Of a stretch of 64,000 nt of DNA, positions 16,159-25,554 are shown one piece after another. The stretch is taken from positions 109,200 to 173,199 of the forward strand of contig NZ_JAGGQJ010000026.1 of NCBI RefSeq assembly GCF_018613325.1, in the 5' to 3' direction. The notes below the pieces were generated by a model that was given only the letters and a program-made list of their open reading frames with translations, did no database searches and was not told where the DNA came from. The position numbers and the translations under genes are program-made. Each line of letters starts with the position of its first letter. Positions within the stretch are counted from its first letter, which is position 1. This DNA is from Bacillus sp. ISL-34. GTDB lineage: Bacteria; Bacillota; Bacilli; Bacillales; DSM-1321.

Positions 16159-17094
16159 ATGATGAAAAAATTATCAAAATTCTTTTTAACAGTAGGACTT
16201 GTATCCACTTTGGCAGCGTGTGGGAATGAGGCGAATTCAACATCCTCCGCTTCCGAAGGTACAAAAAATAAGGGATGGCCGGAAGAACTGACCTTGGTTC
16301 AAATGCCTAATGAAAACAATCCAAATGCAGCTTCCATGCATACATCCTTAAGAGATCACCTTTCCGAGGAATTAGGAATTGAAGTGAAAGAGTTTGAAGG
16401 AGGCAGTTACGCTGTTGGAATTGAAGCACTAGCAAGTGGGAAGTTAGATATTATGCTCGCTAGTCCAATGAGCTATTACCAAGCAGAACAACTGGCAGGA
16501 GCAGAATTGTTAGTTACTCCCCAAGTAGAGGGCCTTGAGTATTTTACTGCTTTTATTACAAAAAAGGATAATGAAAAAATCAACAAGATGGAGGATCTAA
16601 AAGGCAAGAACTTTGCATTTGTTAATGCGGCTTCTTCTTCAGGCTATCTTTACCCAAAGGGAACCCTTGTTCAAGAGTTTGATTTAGATCCAGATTTGGT
16701 CGAACAGTCTGGCTACTTTTTTGAAAATGTGACTTTTTCCGAATCCCACGCAAACAGTGTCATGGGTGTAAAGATGGGTGACTTTGACGCAGCAGCGGTA
16801 GCTAAAGGTCAGCTGGATAGTATGATTGAGGCAGGAACCATTAAGGAAGATGAATTCAAAACGATCGGACGGACAGATGATATTCCTGATGCTTCTTATA
16901 TCGTTCGTAAGGATTTACCAGAAGATTTTAAAAAGGCGTTAAGGGATGCGTTCGTATCATTTGAAGATGAGGAGTATTTTAAAGGCGTCCATAATGATCC
17001 AAAGGCTCGTTTTGTAGTGACTGAACAAGATTATTATGATCCTACGATTGAAATGCTAGATGCTATAAATGCTTTAGAGGAAGAAGCAAAATGA
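16159..17094 (+). CDS. phnD: phosphonate/phosphite-type ABC transporter substrate-binding lipoprotein
   Basis: A 311-residue lipoprotein. The signal peptide ends in the lipobox LAAC (Cys at residue 21). The mature part carries PhnD features: LASGKLDIMLASPMSYYQA and the phosph(on)ate-binding NAASSSGYLYP (around residue 156). It captures phosphonate, phosphite or a phosphate ester outside the membrane for the PhnC/PhnE importer. ATG 16159 and ATG 16162 are both possible behind AAGGAGA. The stop overlaps phnC by four bases. Confidence 0.88.
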   Translation: MMKKLSKFFLTVGLVSTLAACGNEANSTSSASEGTKNKGWPEELTLVQMPNENNPNAASMHTSLRDHLSEELGIEVKEFEGGSYAVGIEALASGKLDIMLASPMSYYQAEQLAGAELLVTPQVEGLEYFTAFITKKDNEKINKMEDLKGKNFAFVNAASSSGYLYPKGTLVQEFDLDPDLVEQSGYFFENVTFSESHANSVMGVKMGDFDAAAVAKGQLDSMIEAGTIKEDEFKTIGRTDDIPDASYIVRKDLPEDFKKALRDAFVSFEDEEYFKGVHNDPKARFVVTEQDYYDPTIEMLDAINALEEEAK

Positions 17095-17912
17095 AACCAT
17101 TATTAACAATAAAAAATTTAGTTAAGGTCTATGGTAAAGATACACGTGCTTTGAATGGAATTTCCTTAGATTTCTATCCGGGTGAATTTATTGTTGTAAT
17201 CGGTCCTTCTGGTGCTGGAAAGTCCACCTTTATCCGATGCATCAATCGCCTTGTGGACCCGTCCGAAGGGGAAATTATATTCGATGGTAAGCATCTTGAG
17301 AAACTCAGTGGACGGAATCTGCGAAAAGAAAGATCTAAAATTGGGATGATTTTTCAGCATTATAACTTGGTTGGCAGAACGAATGTGATTAAAAATGTTC
17401 TCCATGGCAAATTAAGCAGCATTCCATTATACAAGAGTTTGCTAGGGCTCTATCGTCATGAAGATAAGCAAGAAGCCGTTGAACTTCTAAAAAAAGTGGG
17501 TCTTCAAGACCAAATTTACAAACGTGCGGATGAGCTTTCTGGGGGGCAAATGCAGCGGGTTGGAATTTGTCGAGCGATCTTGCAGAGACCAAAGCTGCTT
17601 CTCGCAGATGAGCCGATCGCGTCGCTGGACCCGCTCTCTGCAAATAATGTCATGCAGCAGCTTCATACGATTTCTCTAGAAAAGAAATTAACCTGTATTG
17701 TGAACCTCCACCAAGTGGACTATGCCAAAAAGTATGCCACACGAATTATTGGGATCAAAAAAGGGGCGGTTGTTTTTGATGGAGCTCCATCACGATTAAC
17801 AGATGAAATGATTCGAGATATCTATGAAGGAAAAGAATCGCAAATGACGCTTCAGGGTGTAATTGGACATGCGGTGGGAATGCAATTGGCTGTGGGGCAA
17901 AACGATGAATAG
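17091..17912 (+). CDS. phnC: phosphonate-type ABC transporter ATP-binding protein
   Basis: A 273-residue ATPase. Walker A is GPSGAGKST (around residue 37), the signature is LSGGQMQRVGI (around residue 152), Walker B is LLLADEPIASLDPLS (around residue 171), and the switch His lies in VNLHQVD. It overlaps phnD at the 5' end (ATGA) and the first phnE at the 3' end, so the three are co-translated. The family powers uptake of phosphonates and related phosphorus compounds. Confidence 0.9.
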   Translation: MKPLLTIKNLVKVYGKDTRALNGISLDFYPGEFIVVIGPSGAGKSTFIRCINRLVDPSEGEIIFDGKHLEKLSGRNLRKERSKIGMIFQHYNLVGRTNVIKNVLHGKLSSIPLYKSLLGLYRHEDKQEAVELLKKVGLQDQIYKRADELSGGQMQRVGICRAILQRPKLLLADEPIASLDPLSANNVMQQLHTISLEKKLTCIVNLHQVDYAKKYATRIIGIKKGAVVFDGAPSRLTDEMIRDIYEGKESQMTLQGVIGHAVGMQLAVGQNDE

Positions 17913-18702
17913 TAAAACAATACATAAGATCCCGCTCGATCAAAGAGATTCTAAAAGAACCTTTGTCATTGTGGCAGCCATCTTTGCCGTGTTGATCTTT
18001 TCAGTTTATTATTTAGAGATTTCCTTTATAGATATGTTCATGGGCTTACCAAGCTTTGTTATGTTTTTCTTTGAAAAGTTCCTTCCGCCAAACGCGGAGA
18101 ATTTACAGCAATATATTCCTGCGGTGATCGATACGCTCGGTTATGCGGTCATCTCAACCTACATTTCTACGATTATTGCGTTTATTTTCGGGATATTAAT
18201 CTCGGAAAATACCAATAAGTTTAAAACATTACGGGTGATTACCCGCGGTTTTGTATCGATTTTGCGAAATATCCCTTTTATCATTTGGGGAGCCTTATTG
18301 GTTTATATTTTCGGTATAGGCGGGATTGTTGGCGTTTTGGCGTTGAATCTTGTAACAATCGGATTTTTAAGTAAAAGCTATGCAGAATCGATTGATGAAA
18401 TTTCTGGAGACAAGCTTGAGGCGTTACGGGCGAATGGTTCCTCTTACTTTCAAATCTTGTTTCACGGAGTCATCCCGCAGTTTGTTCCAGCTTGGATTAA
18501 TTGGACGTTATTTGCCTTTGAAATTAATGTCCGAGCATCTGCTGTTTTAGGTCTCGTTGGGGCTGGGGGTATTGGCGTCTTAATTGATACAAATATTAAT
18601 TTGTTTAAATACGGTGAAGCTATTACCATTATTGCCGTAATCGTCATGATTATTTTATTAACAGAGTTAGCAACCAATTCGATACGGAAACGTTTTGTTT
18701 AA
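17905..18702 (+). CDS. phnE: phosphonate-type ABC transporter permease, first copy
   Basis: A 265-residue permease with about six helices. The cytoplasmic loop EISGDKLEALRANGSSYFQI (around residue 158), with the conserved EA and G, is the coupling motif, and VLGLVGAGGIGVLI follows. The longer frame from 17863 adds 14 residues encoded inside phnC. ATG 17905 overlaps the phnC stop and is preferred. Together with the next gene it should form a heterodimeric channel. Confidence 0.88.
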   Translation: MNSKTIHKIPLDQRDSKRTFVIVAAIFAVLIFSVYYLEISFIDMFMGLPSFVMFFFEKFLPPNAENLQQYIPAVIDTLGYAVISTYISTIIAFIFGILISENTNKFKTLRVITRGFVSILRNIPFIIWGALLVYIFGIGGIVGVLALNLVTIGFLSKSYAESIDEISGDKLEALRANGSSYFQILFHGVIPQFVPAWINWTLFAFEINVRASAVLGLVGAGGIGVLIDTNINLFKYGEAITIIAVIVMIILLTELATNSIRKRFV

Positions 18703-18727
18703 TTAAAGTAAGGGGATTGAAGACACA

Positions 18728-19522
18728 ATGGAGCACATTCGAGTCACTTCAAAAGGAAGTGTTGGCAAGTCGATTCTTCTTGTTTTTATATTGGGTGCTG
18801 TGTTTATTGCAGCTGTGAAGCTTATTAACTTAGATTTGCAAAAATTTTATGAACGGTTAGAAAATGTTCCCGACGTCTTAAGTCGAATGATGGCTGTCGA
18901 TTTTTCAATTGTTCCTGTTGCTCTTTTGAATATTTTGACCAGTTTAGCATTGGCTTTGTTAACATTGGTAGTGGCTGTTTTTTTAGCTATGCTTTTAAGT
19001 TTTTTAGCAGCATCGAATATTGCTCCGAATCGATACTTAGCGATTTTTATAAAAGGTTTTTTCGCCATCATTCGCTCCGTTCCTTCATTGGTATGGGGGC
19101 TAATGGTGATTGCGAGTCTAGGGTTTGGCAATGTGTCAGGTTTTGTTGCAATTTTGATCTCTGCTGTCGGCTTTCTGACCAAAACTTTTACAGGGAGTAT
19201 TGAAGAGACGGGCGGCGAGATTATTGAAGCAATGAAGTCAACAGGGGCTTCTTGGTTCAAAATTGTTTATCACGGATTGATTCCGCTTTGTATTACCGCT
19301 TTTGTTGCTTGGATTACCGTTTGCTTTGAATCCAATGTTTCTGAATCTATCGGTTTAGGAATCATCGGGGTCGGAGGGATTGGTCTTTTATTGACACAAG
19401 CCATTAATACGTATAACTATGCACAAACAACGACAATTGTCTTAATGATTTGTTTACTCATGATCGTGCTTGAACTGGTGATGACGAAGGTTAAAAATAA
19501 TATTAAATTTGGGAATAGTTGA
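18728..19522 (+). CDS. phnE: phosphonate-type ABC transporter permease, second copy
   Basis: A 264-residue permease homologous to the preceding gene. It has the coupling loop ETGGEIIEAMKSTGASWFKI (around residue 159) and the end motif GLGIIGVGGIGLLL. AAGGGGATTG precedes the ATG. Tandem phnE genes are common in this transporter class. It is followed 21 bases later by the phosphatase gene. Confidence 0.88.
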   Translation: MEHIRVTSKGSVGKSILLVFILGAVFIAAVKLINLDLQKFYERLENVPDVLSRMMAVDFSIVPVALLNILTSLALALLTLVVAVFLAMLLSFLAASNIAPNRYLAIFIKGFFAIIRSVPSLVWGLMVIASLGFGNVSGFVAILISAVGFLTKTFTGSIEETGGEIIEAMKSTGASWFKIVYHGLIPLCITAFVAWITVCFESNVSESIGLGIIGVGGIGLLLTQAINTYNYAQTTTIVLMICLLMIVLELVMTKVKNNIKFGNS

Positions 19523-19543
19523 TTATAGGAGGATAATAAGATT

Positions 19544-20290
19544 ATGAAAAATGCTAAATTAAATTGGGTTCGCTTGCCCATTGATAATCTGGAAAATTGT
19601 CGGGAGTTAGGTGGGTACAGCACGAAATTCGGACAACAAACAAAGTGGCACTCCTTTTTAAGATCAAGTGACATGAGTAAGCTCACTCGAGAGGACATCG
19701 TCTTTTTAAAAGAGTATGGGGTGAAAACCGTCATTGATCTGCGTGGAGAAGATGAAATTGAAACGCATAAAAATCCACTGGCAGAAGAGGATTTTTGCGA
19801 ATATCATAATATTCCTTTTATTACTGAGCAGGTATCAGATATTACTCTATCTACTTATAAGTTATCCGTAGGAGATTTCTATGTTGATTTGATGGAGCAA
19901 AAAAAAGATTCGGTGAAGACAATTTTTGATGCAATTGATCAGGCTGAAGAAGGCTGCATCGTCTTTCATTGCGCGGCAGGAAAAGATAGAACAGGGATCT
20001 TAGCCATGCTGCTGTTAGGCTTAGCAGGAGTAGAAAAGAAGGATATTGTTTCGAATTATGAAGTAACCTACACCAATCTGGAGTCCATTCAACAGTATGA
20101 AAATCAATTTGAAAATATTCCAAAGGAGTTCTTATATTCTAATCGGGAAAACATTCTAATAGCCTATGAGTACATCCTTCATACCTATCAAAGTGTTGAT
20201 CAATATTTGATGGCTAAAGATGTGGGGCAGGATGTGATTGAACGAGTGAAGCGACGGTTTTTAGGTATAAGTGAAACGGTTGCATCATAG
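19544..20290 (+). CDS. tyrosine/lipid-type phosphatase (HCxxGKDR class)
   Basis: A 248-residue cytoplasmic phosphatase. The P-loop HCAAGKDRTG (Cys 143, Arg 149) is the signature of the bacterial family that includes Listeria LipA and mycobacterial PtpB, whose members accept phosphotyrosine and phosphoinositides. The N-terminal LENCRELGGYS and VIDLRGEDEIE match the same family. AGGAGG precedes the ATG, and the gene is only 21 bases from phnE. In this setting it may release phosphate from an imported phosphate ester, which is an inference. Its stop is followed by a 170-base gap. Confidence 0.85.
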   Translation: MKNAKLNWVRLPIDNLENCRELGGYSTKFGQQTKWHSFLRSSDMSKLTREDIVFLKEYGVKTVIDLRGEDEIETHKNPLAEEDFCEYHNIPFITEQVSDITLSTYKLSVGDFYVDLMEQKKDSVKTIFDAIDQAEEGCIVFHCAAGKDRTGILAMLLLGLAGVEKKDIVSNYEVTYTNLESIQQYENQFENIPKEFLYSNRENILIAYEYILHTYQSVDQYLMAKDVGQDVIERVKRRFLGISETVAS

Positions 20291-20402
20291 AGACGGTTAT
20301 AAGGTTTAGAAGGAAAATGTTAGAGCACTTCTTTCTTTCGTTTTCTCAATGTTTGAAATTCACCAACAACAATGTGAATAGAATATACTAGCTTAATTGC
20401 CG

Positions 20403-20428
20403 ATAATCGTATGGTGATTTACGATTAT
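20403..20428. promoter_or_regulatory. inverted repeat before the GntR regulator
   Basis: ATAATCGT and ACGATTAT are perfect 8-base arms around a 10-base spacer. They lie 33 bases before the regulator's start, and a TATACT at 20384-20389 just upstream may be its -10 box. It is a likely autoregulatory site. Confidence 0.5.
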
Positions 20429-20460
20429 TGTGTGTAATTTTGTTGAAAGGAATTGTAAAA

Positions 20461-21108
20461 ATGACCCAACACTCACTTGTTGAAATAGCTTATAAGAAAA
20501 TCCGTGAAAATTTAATTACTGCAAATTATATGCCAGGAATGCTTTTATCGGAAAATGTATTAGCAAAAGAACTAAATATGAGCCGCACCCCTATTAGAGG
20601 CGCAATCTCACGTTTAGAGTCAGAGGGATTTGTCTCATCTATTAAAAATCGTGGAATTTTCGTGAAAGAGATTTCTATGAAAGAATTGCTGGACATCTCG
20701 CAAGTAATCTTATTTTTGCAAGAATTTTCTGTAGATGAAGTAGAGTCAAGGGGTCTCTGTTTCGATCTTGAGGAATTAAAAATGTATTTAGACCTACAAC
20801 TTGAAGCAGAAATGAATGAGGACTATTATAATTATGTTCAATACTCTATTCTTTTTACTCGATGTATGATTTCATCTGCAAACAATAAAACAATGATAGA
20901 ATTCATGGATTCGTTGAAAGATAAATTTGTACGAATGGCTATGGTTAATTGGAAATTAACCCCTAACCAAAAACATTATTCTGCAAATCAATTAAATAAA
21001 TTAATTTATGAAGCCATTTGTTCAGATAATTACTCTAGCATTAAGCAGATTTGTAAAGAAACATTCTTAAAAAACAGAGATAGAATAATTATGTCCACAG
21101 CATTTTAA
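20461..21108 (+). CDS. GntR-family regulator
   Basis: A 215-residue regulator. The winged helix contains YMPGMLLSENVLAKELNMSR and TPIRGAISRLESEGFVSS (residues 20-60), and an all-helical effector domain of the FCD type follows. GAAAGGAA before ATG 20461 favours this start over the ORF extension from 20428, which would begin inside the inverted repeat. It follows the phn/phosphatase unit on the same strand, after its own promoter region, and may control that unit. The effector is unknown. Confidence 0.83.
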   Translation: MTQHSLVEIAYKKIRENLITANYMPGMLLSENVLAKELNMSRTPIRGAISRLESEGFVSSIKNRGIFVKEISMKELLDISQVILFLQEFSVDEVESRGLCFDLEELKMYLDLQLEAEMNEDYYNYVQYSILFTRCMISSANNKTMIEFMDSLKDKFVRMAMVNWKLTPNQKHYSANQLNKLIYEAICSDNYSSIKQICKETFLKNRDRIIMSTAF

Positions 21109-21290
21109 AAATTTTTGACACAAAAATAGTTGATAGGGTCGTATATCCCAATCAAAGACTATCTGAATGAATCACTTATATTTAGTTGTTGGTGATGAAT
21201 TAGGATGGTTTGGGTCTTACCAATGACGGAGTTAAGGAAAATGTATTCTAAATCTTCCGCAATCGGGTGCGTTTGTGTAATAAATATAAA

Positions 21291-21338
21291 AAGGATCAAA
21301 CATATTAGCAGGCTAATATGTTTGATCCTTTTTTTTAA
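21291..21338. terminator. strong terminator between convergent genes
   Basis: Perfect 19-base arms (21291-21309 and 21312-21330) are followed by a run of T. The gap between the GntR gene and the convergent aldehyde dehydrogenase (21109-21496) holds this, plus a small hairpin ACCAAAGT/ACTTTGGT at 21349-21368, and no gene. Confidence 0.9.
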
Positions 21339-21496
21339 AAAAATAACAACCAAAGTCCGCACTTTGGTATATCCTTTTGCGAATCAGGAAACGATAACAT
21401 GCTGTTAAATGCATGAAAGGAAAGAGAGGTAATTACAAATTTCCAGCTGCATTTCAATCACGATACCTGAGCCAAATGGAACGTTCACTCTTTTAT

Positions 21497-22978
21497 TTAG
21501 TTTAAGTTAATCCATACACTTTTGACTTCCGTATAATTATCCAAAGCATAACTGCCCATTTCGCGACCGATTCCGCTTTGTTTATAGCCGCCAAATGGAG
21601 AAGCTGCATCAAAGGCGTTATAGCAGTTTACCCAAACTGTACCTGCTTTTAATTCATTCGCCACATAATGGGCTTTTTTTACATCCTGTGTCCATAAACC
21701 TGCAGCCAATCCATATTCCGAATTATTTGCACGGTTTATCACATCATCCAAATCGTCAAAAGGCATCGCAGCTACAACAGGACCGAAGATTTCTTCTTTA
21801 GCGATTGTCATTTCATCTTCAACGCCTGCAAATATGGTAGGTGCTACAAAATAACCCTCTCCTTGTCCGTATTTGCCCCCGGTAACCACTTCAGCTCCTT
21901 CAGACTTTCCTTTTTCAATATAACTGCCCACTCTCTCCAATTGTTCACTTGATACCAAAGGCCCTATCTGGGTAGATGGATCAAGACCGGCACCTTGTTT
22001 AATGTTTTTTGCATGGGAGACTAAGTCAGCTACCACGTTGTCATAGGATTTCTTTTGAATGTACAGGCGGGAACCGGCACAGCAAACTTGTCCTTGATTA
22101 AACATGATGCCCATTAACGCGCCAGGAATGGCTTTACTCATATCTGCATCCGGTAGAATGATATTAGGTGATTTCCCGCCTAATTCCAACGAGATTTTTT
22201 TCACAGTTCCCGAAGCTTGGCGCATGATCATTTTCCCTACTGAGGTTGAACCGGTAAAGGCAATTTTATCGACATCTGGATGGTCTACTAGCGGTGACCC
22301 TGCTGTTTCCCCAAATCCAGGTATGACATTGAGAACGCCAGGAGGAAAACCTGCTTCAAGCGCCAATTGACCTAAATATAATGCCGAAAGCGGCGTTTGC
22401 TCCGCTGGTTTTAAAACGATCGTACATCCGGTTGCAAGGGCTGCGCCTAATTTCCATGCGGCCATAAGTAGAGGGAAATTCCAAGGGATGATTTGTCCTA
22501 CCACCCCGACTGCTTCATGACGGGTATAATTGAAGTAATTCCCAGCAACAGGTATTGTTTGTCCCACTATCTTAGTGGTCCATCCAGCATAATAACGGAA
22601 GTGATCGATTGCAAGGGGGACATCGGCATTAGTGGTTTCGCCAATCGGCTTGCCATTATCCAGGGTATCCAATTGTGCTAACGCCTCTTTATGTTCCTCC
22701 ATGAGGTCCGCTAATTTATAAATGAGGCGACTGCGTTCCGATGCACTCATTTTTTTCCAAGGACCATTGTCGAAAGCCTTACGGGCTGCTTTGACAGCTT
22801 TATCCACATCTTCCGGACCTGCTTCACTCACAACCGCTAAAACCTTTCCGTTTGAAGGATCGAGGGTCTCAAAGGTTTTTCCTGAAGCAGCTTCCACCAA
22901 TTCCCCATTAATTAAAAGCTTTTTAGTGCCCTTCAAGAATTCTTGCACTCGCGGATTAAGCTTAATAGTTTGTTCCAT
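21497..22978 (-). CDS. dhaS: NAD-dependent aldehyde dehydrogenase (DhaS-like)
   Basis: A 493-residue cytoplasmic aldehyde dehydrogenase oxidising aldehydes to carboxylates. NAD and active-site motifs are IIPWNFPLLMAAWK (around residue 161), FTGSTSVGK, the general-base Glu in LELGGKSPNIILPDAD (around residue 263) and the nucleophile Cys in QGQVCCAGSR (around residue 297). AAGGGG lies nine bases before the ATG. It is divergent from a sigma-54 activator and has a matching -24/-12 promoter, so it is probably induced by an aldehyde, alcohol or diol sensed by that activator. The native substrate cannot be read here. Confidence 0.88.
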   Translation of the reverse strand: MEQTIKLNPRVQEFLKGTKKLLINGELVEAASGKTFETLDPSNGKVLAVVSEAGPEDVDKAVKAARKAFDNGPWKKMSASERSRLIYKLADLMEEHKEALAQLDTLDNGKPIGETTNADVPLAIDHFRYYAGWTTKIVGQTIPVAGNYFNYTRHEAVGVVGQIIPWNFPLLMAAWKLGAALATGCTIVLKPAEQTPLSALYLGQLALEAGFPPGVLNVIPGFGETAGSPLVDHPDVDKIAFTGSTSVGKMIMRQASGTVKKISLELGGKSPNIILPDADMSKAIPGALMGIMFNQGQVCCAGSRLYIQKKSYDNVVADLVSHAKNIKQGAGLDPSTQIGPLVSSEQLERVGSYIEKGKSEGAEVVTGGKYGQGEGYFVAPTIFAGVEDEMTIAKEEIFGPVVAAMPFDDLDDVINRANNSEYGLAAGLWTQDVKKAHYVANELKAGTVWVNCYNAFDAASPFGGYKQSGIGREMGSYALDNYTEVKSVWINLN

Positions 22979-23186
22979 GTATAATACCCCTTTTCATTTG
23001 AATTTTAAGTTCGATATCTGTTCGGACAATGGCGTTCCTCTAAGTAAAAGGATCAGGCATAATCTTATGTTTTTGATATAATTCTCTTTGGCTGACGTGC
23101 AGCAGGTCTGAATATCTTTAAAAACTGGATTACTTGAATTCTTTCCCCCCCTTATCAAAAGGAATCAATTTCTCGACAAGTAATTA

Positions 23187-23202
23187 TGCAAGACTGATGC
23201 CA
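23187..23202 (-). promoter_or_regulatory. sigma-54 (-24/-12) promoter of the aldehyde dehydrogenase
   Basis: On the minus strand the sequence is TGGCATCAGTCTTGCA. This fits the consensus TGGCACG-N4-TTGCW in the invariant GG and GC with exact spacing. Transcription would start near 23176, leaving a leader of about 200 bases before the start codon. Confidence 0.85.
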
Positions 23203-23262
23203 TAACAAAAAACCAATGAAACCAGTAAAGAAGATGCTGGAGAGACATGGAAAGGTAGCATA

Positions 23263-23303
23263 CTGTTCCATATTGGAACAGGCAGTTGTGCCAATATGAA
23301 ACA
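23263..23303. promoter_or_regulatory. upstream activator sites of the sigma-54 promoter
   Basis: CTGTTCCATATTGGAACAG (23263-23281) is a perfect palindrome. A weaker copy, TGTGCCAATATGAAACA (23287-23303), sits 23 bases away centre to centre, close to two helical turns. They are about 96 and 119 bases upstream of the predicted start, which is the normal range for an enhancer-binding protein. The divergent AcoR-like activator is the obvious ligand. Confidence 0.7.
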
Positions 23304-23482
23304 AAAAAGTTTAGTGGTTCGCATAAGCCTGTTTTCATTTTGGTGGAAATCTGAATTTTCTGTTATAATTAAATTGAATGAACGAACCCTGAATGCTCTT
23401 TGGATTACATAGAGTTTCAATAATGAAATTGAATAAAAAACAGTGGCCGATTTACTGATTATACATACGGGAGGTTTATTCA

Positions 23483-25315
23483 ATGTCTGTTAATATAAGC
23501 GCGGATAAAGGAACCGTACCGGCATTTATTCAAGAATCATGGCAGAGGTGCATTTCGAAGGGACTTCAGCCAAGCATGATGGATAAGGAAGATATGCTTG
23601 GTGCATTTGAGTTGGCCGAATACCACGATCGATATGCGGAACTCCTGTACCATTCTTCCCCCATTTTAGAAGAAGTTTATCGCTCGATTAATGGTTTGGA
23701 GTCCATTTTATTACTTGCTGCCCCTGAAGGATATATCATCGAAACAGTTGGGGATCCAGCTTTCATTCGACATGCAGATAATGTTTCCCTGAGAAAAGGG
23801 GCCAATTGGCTAGAGGAATCAAAAGGAACAAATGCAATAGGAACAGCCATAGTAGAGAAAAACCCTGTATTGATTCATGGCAGTCAACACTTTCATCAGG
23901 ATAACCATTTCCTTACTTGTGCCGCATCGCCCATATATCACCCTGATGGGCATCTGCTTGGTGTTTTGAACTTAAGCAGTCACCAACAGAATTATCATCC
24001 TTTTTCCATTAGTTTAGTTCAGAGGGTGGCTGATAGCATCAAACAAGCACTCTTATTGTCACATACACAAAAAAGGGAGAAAAACCTTTATTTTATATAT
24101 GATTCATACCCTGATCCGTTAATTACCCTTGATAAAGAGGGGAAAGTTACAGATCTCAATATAGCGGCGTCACATGTTATCGGTACATTGAAAAAACCGG
24201 TATCGAATATAATATCAGGAACAGACCCACTTGTTTTAGAACAGAAGGTTTCAATTAAAGACCAGGAATTCCTGGTACAAACCCTTGGCAAAAATATAGA
24301 ACATCAATCCTCTGTGATCGTAAGATTAAAAAAACAAAAATTGATTGATGGTTTAACAACTAATCGTTATCAATTTACCGATATCATAAGTAATGATCCG
24401 CAAATGAATCAAACCATATCAATTGCTAAAAGAGCTGCATCACTTGATATCAGCCTGCTAATCACTGGGGAAAGCGGAACGGGAAAAGAACTGTTCGCTC
24501 AATCCATTCATGGGGTTAGCTTAAGAAGTGATAAGCCATTCATCGCCATCAATTGCAGCGCAATTCCCGAAAACTTATTGGAAAGTGAGTTATTTGGGTA
24601 TGAAAAGGGTGCCTTTACTGGCGCAAAAAGCGGCGGGCATAAGGGTAAATTCGAAGCTGCAGATGGCGGAACCCTGTTTTTGGATGAAATCGGGGACATG
24701 CCGCTTCAAGCTCAAGCGACTCTGCTCCGCGTTCTTCAGGAACGATGTGTAACGCGTATCGGCGGACATGCTTCAATTCCAATCGATGTAAGGGTCATTG
24801 CCGCCACCAACAAAGACCTACAAAAAGAAATTGAAGCTGGAGAATTCCGTGCAGATCTATTTTTCCGCCTTTGTGGATTATCTTTAAAACTACCAAATCT
24901 AAGGAGTCGTAAAGATTTGTTGCTGTTAGCAGAATACATTTTAGCGGATTTACCTTTTAAGAGCGAACATACCGAACTAACTGACGAAGCTAAAACATTC
25001 ATTTTGGAATATTCGTGGCCAGGAAATTTCCGTGAATTGCAAAACGTGCTCGGGCAGGCTACATTCCTAGCTGATAATGGCCCGATTACAAGGGAATTGC
25101 TTATGGCACTTTGTCCTGTTTCTTCCATTACACATGAGGAAGGGGTAAGAGCCGATCGAGAACCAAGAAGCTTTCAAGAACAAGAAACCCAACTTATCAG
25201 GAATGCATTGGAACGAACAAATGGAAATATCAGTCATGCAGCGAAACAGCTCGACATCGGCCGAAATACGCTTTATAGAAAAATCAAAAAATATGGAATC
25301 AACTTACAAAAGTAA
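23483..25315 (+). CDS. sigma-54-dependent activator (AcoR-like)
   Basis: A 610-residue enhancer-binding protein. A GAF-type sensor region (residues 60-190, with KGANWLEESKGTNAIGTA) is followed by a short PAS-like segment (around residues 200-245). The AAA+ domain has Walker A GESGTGKE (around residue 330) and the sigma-54 contact loop GAFTGA (around residue 376). A C-terminal Fis helix-turn-helix, NISHAAKQLDIGRNTLYRKI, closes the protein. There is no receiver domain, so it senses a small molecule directly. It is divergent from the aldehyde dehydrogenase, whose promoter is of the -24/-12 type. GGGAGG precedes the ATG. Confidence 0.92.
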   Translation: MSVNISADKGTVPAFIQESWQRCISKGLQPSMMDKEDMLGAFELAEYHDRYAELLYHSSPILEEVYRSINGLESILLLAAPEGYIIETVGDPAFIRHADNVSLRKGANWLEESKGTNAIGTAIVEKNPVLIHGSQHFHQDNHFLTCAASPIYHPDGHLLGVLNLSSHQQNYHPFSISLVQRVADSIKQALLLSHTQKREKNLYFIYDSYPDPLITLDKEGKVTDLNIAASHVIGTLKKPVSNIISGTDPLVLEQKVSIKDQEFLVQTLGKNIEHQSSVIVRLKKQKLIDGLTTNRYQFTDIISNDPQMNQTISIAKRAASLDISLLITGESGTGKELFAQSIHGVSLRSDKPFIAINCSAIPENLLESELFGYEKGAFTGAKSGGHKGKFEAADGGTLFLDEIGDMPLQAQATLLRVLQERCVTRIGGHASIPIDVRVIAATNKDLQKEIEAGEFRADLFFRLCGLSLKLPNLRSRKDLLLLAEYILADLPFKSEHTELTDEAKTFILEYSWPGNFRELQNVLGQATFLADNGPITRELLMALCPVSSITHEEGVRADREPRSFQEQETQLIRNALERTNGNISHAAKQLDIGRNTLYRKIKKYGINLQK

Positions 25316-25554
25316 GAGATTCTTAGTATATAAAAAAATATAAAGTATGAGTTTTCTTTTTATTACAATCTCAGATTCCCGACCTGATTTGGTCAGTTCT
25401 TTGTTATCGCAAGTAACTATATGCGGACCAGCATACCTGTCTCCTTATAAGCTACTTTTCACCTTGAAAAACAATAAATAATGATGTGCAGGATATCAAA
25501 ATTTCATATAGAATGATGTTATTGATGTAGTATCTAAATTCCGCAAGGGGATGT

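Noticed and set aside
18847..19260. 137-residue frame opposite the second phnE
   Set aside because: It lies wholly inside a well-supported permease gene and has the low-complexity make-up of an antisense shadow.
21205..21408. 67-residue plus-strand frame in the GntR/aldehyde dehydrogenase gap
   Set aside because: It runs through the 19-bp terminator hairpin, which codes its hydrophobic part.
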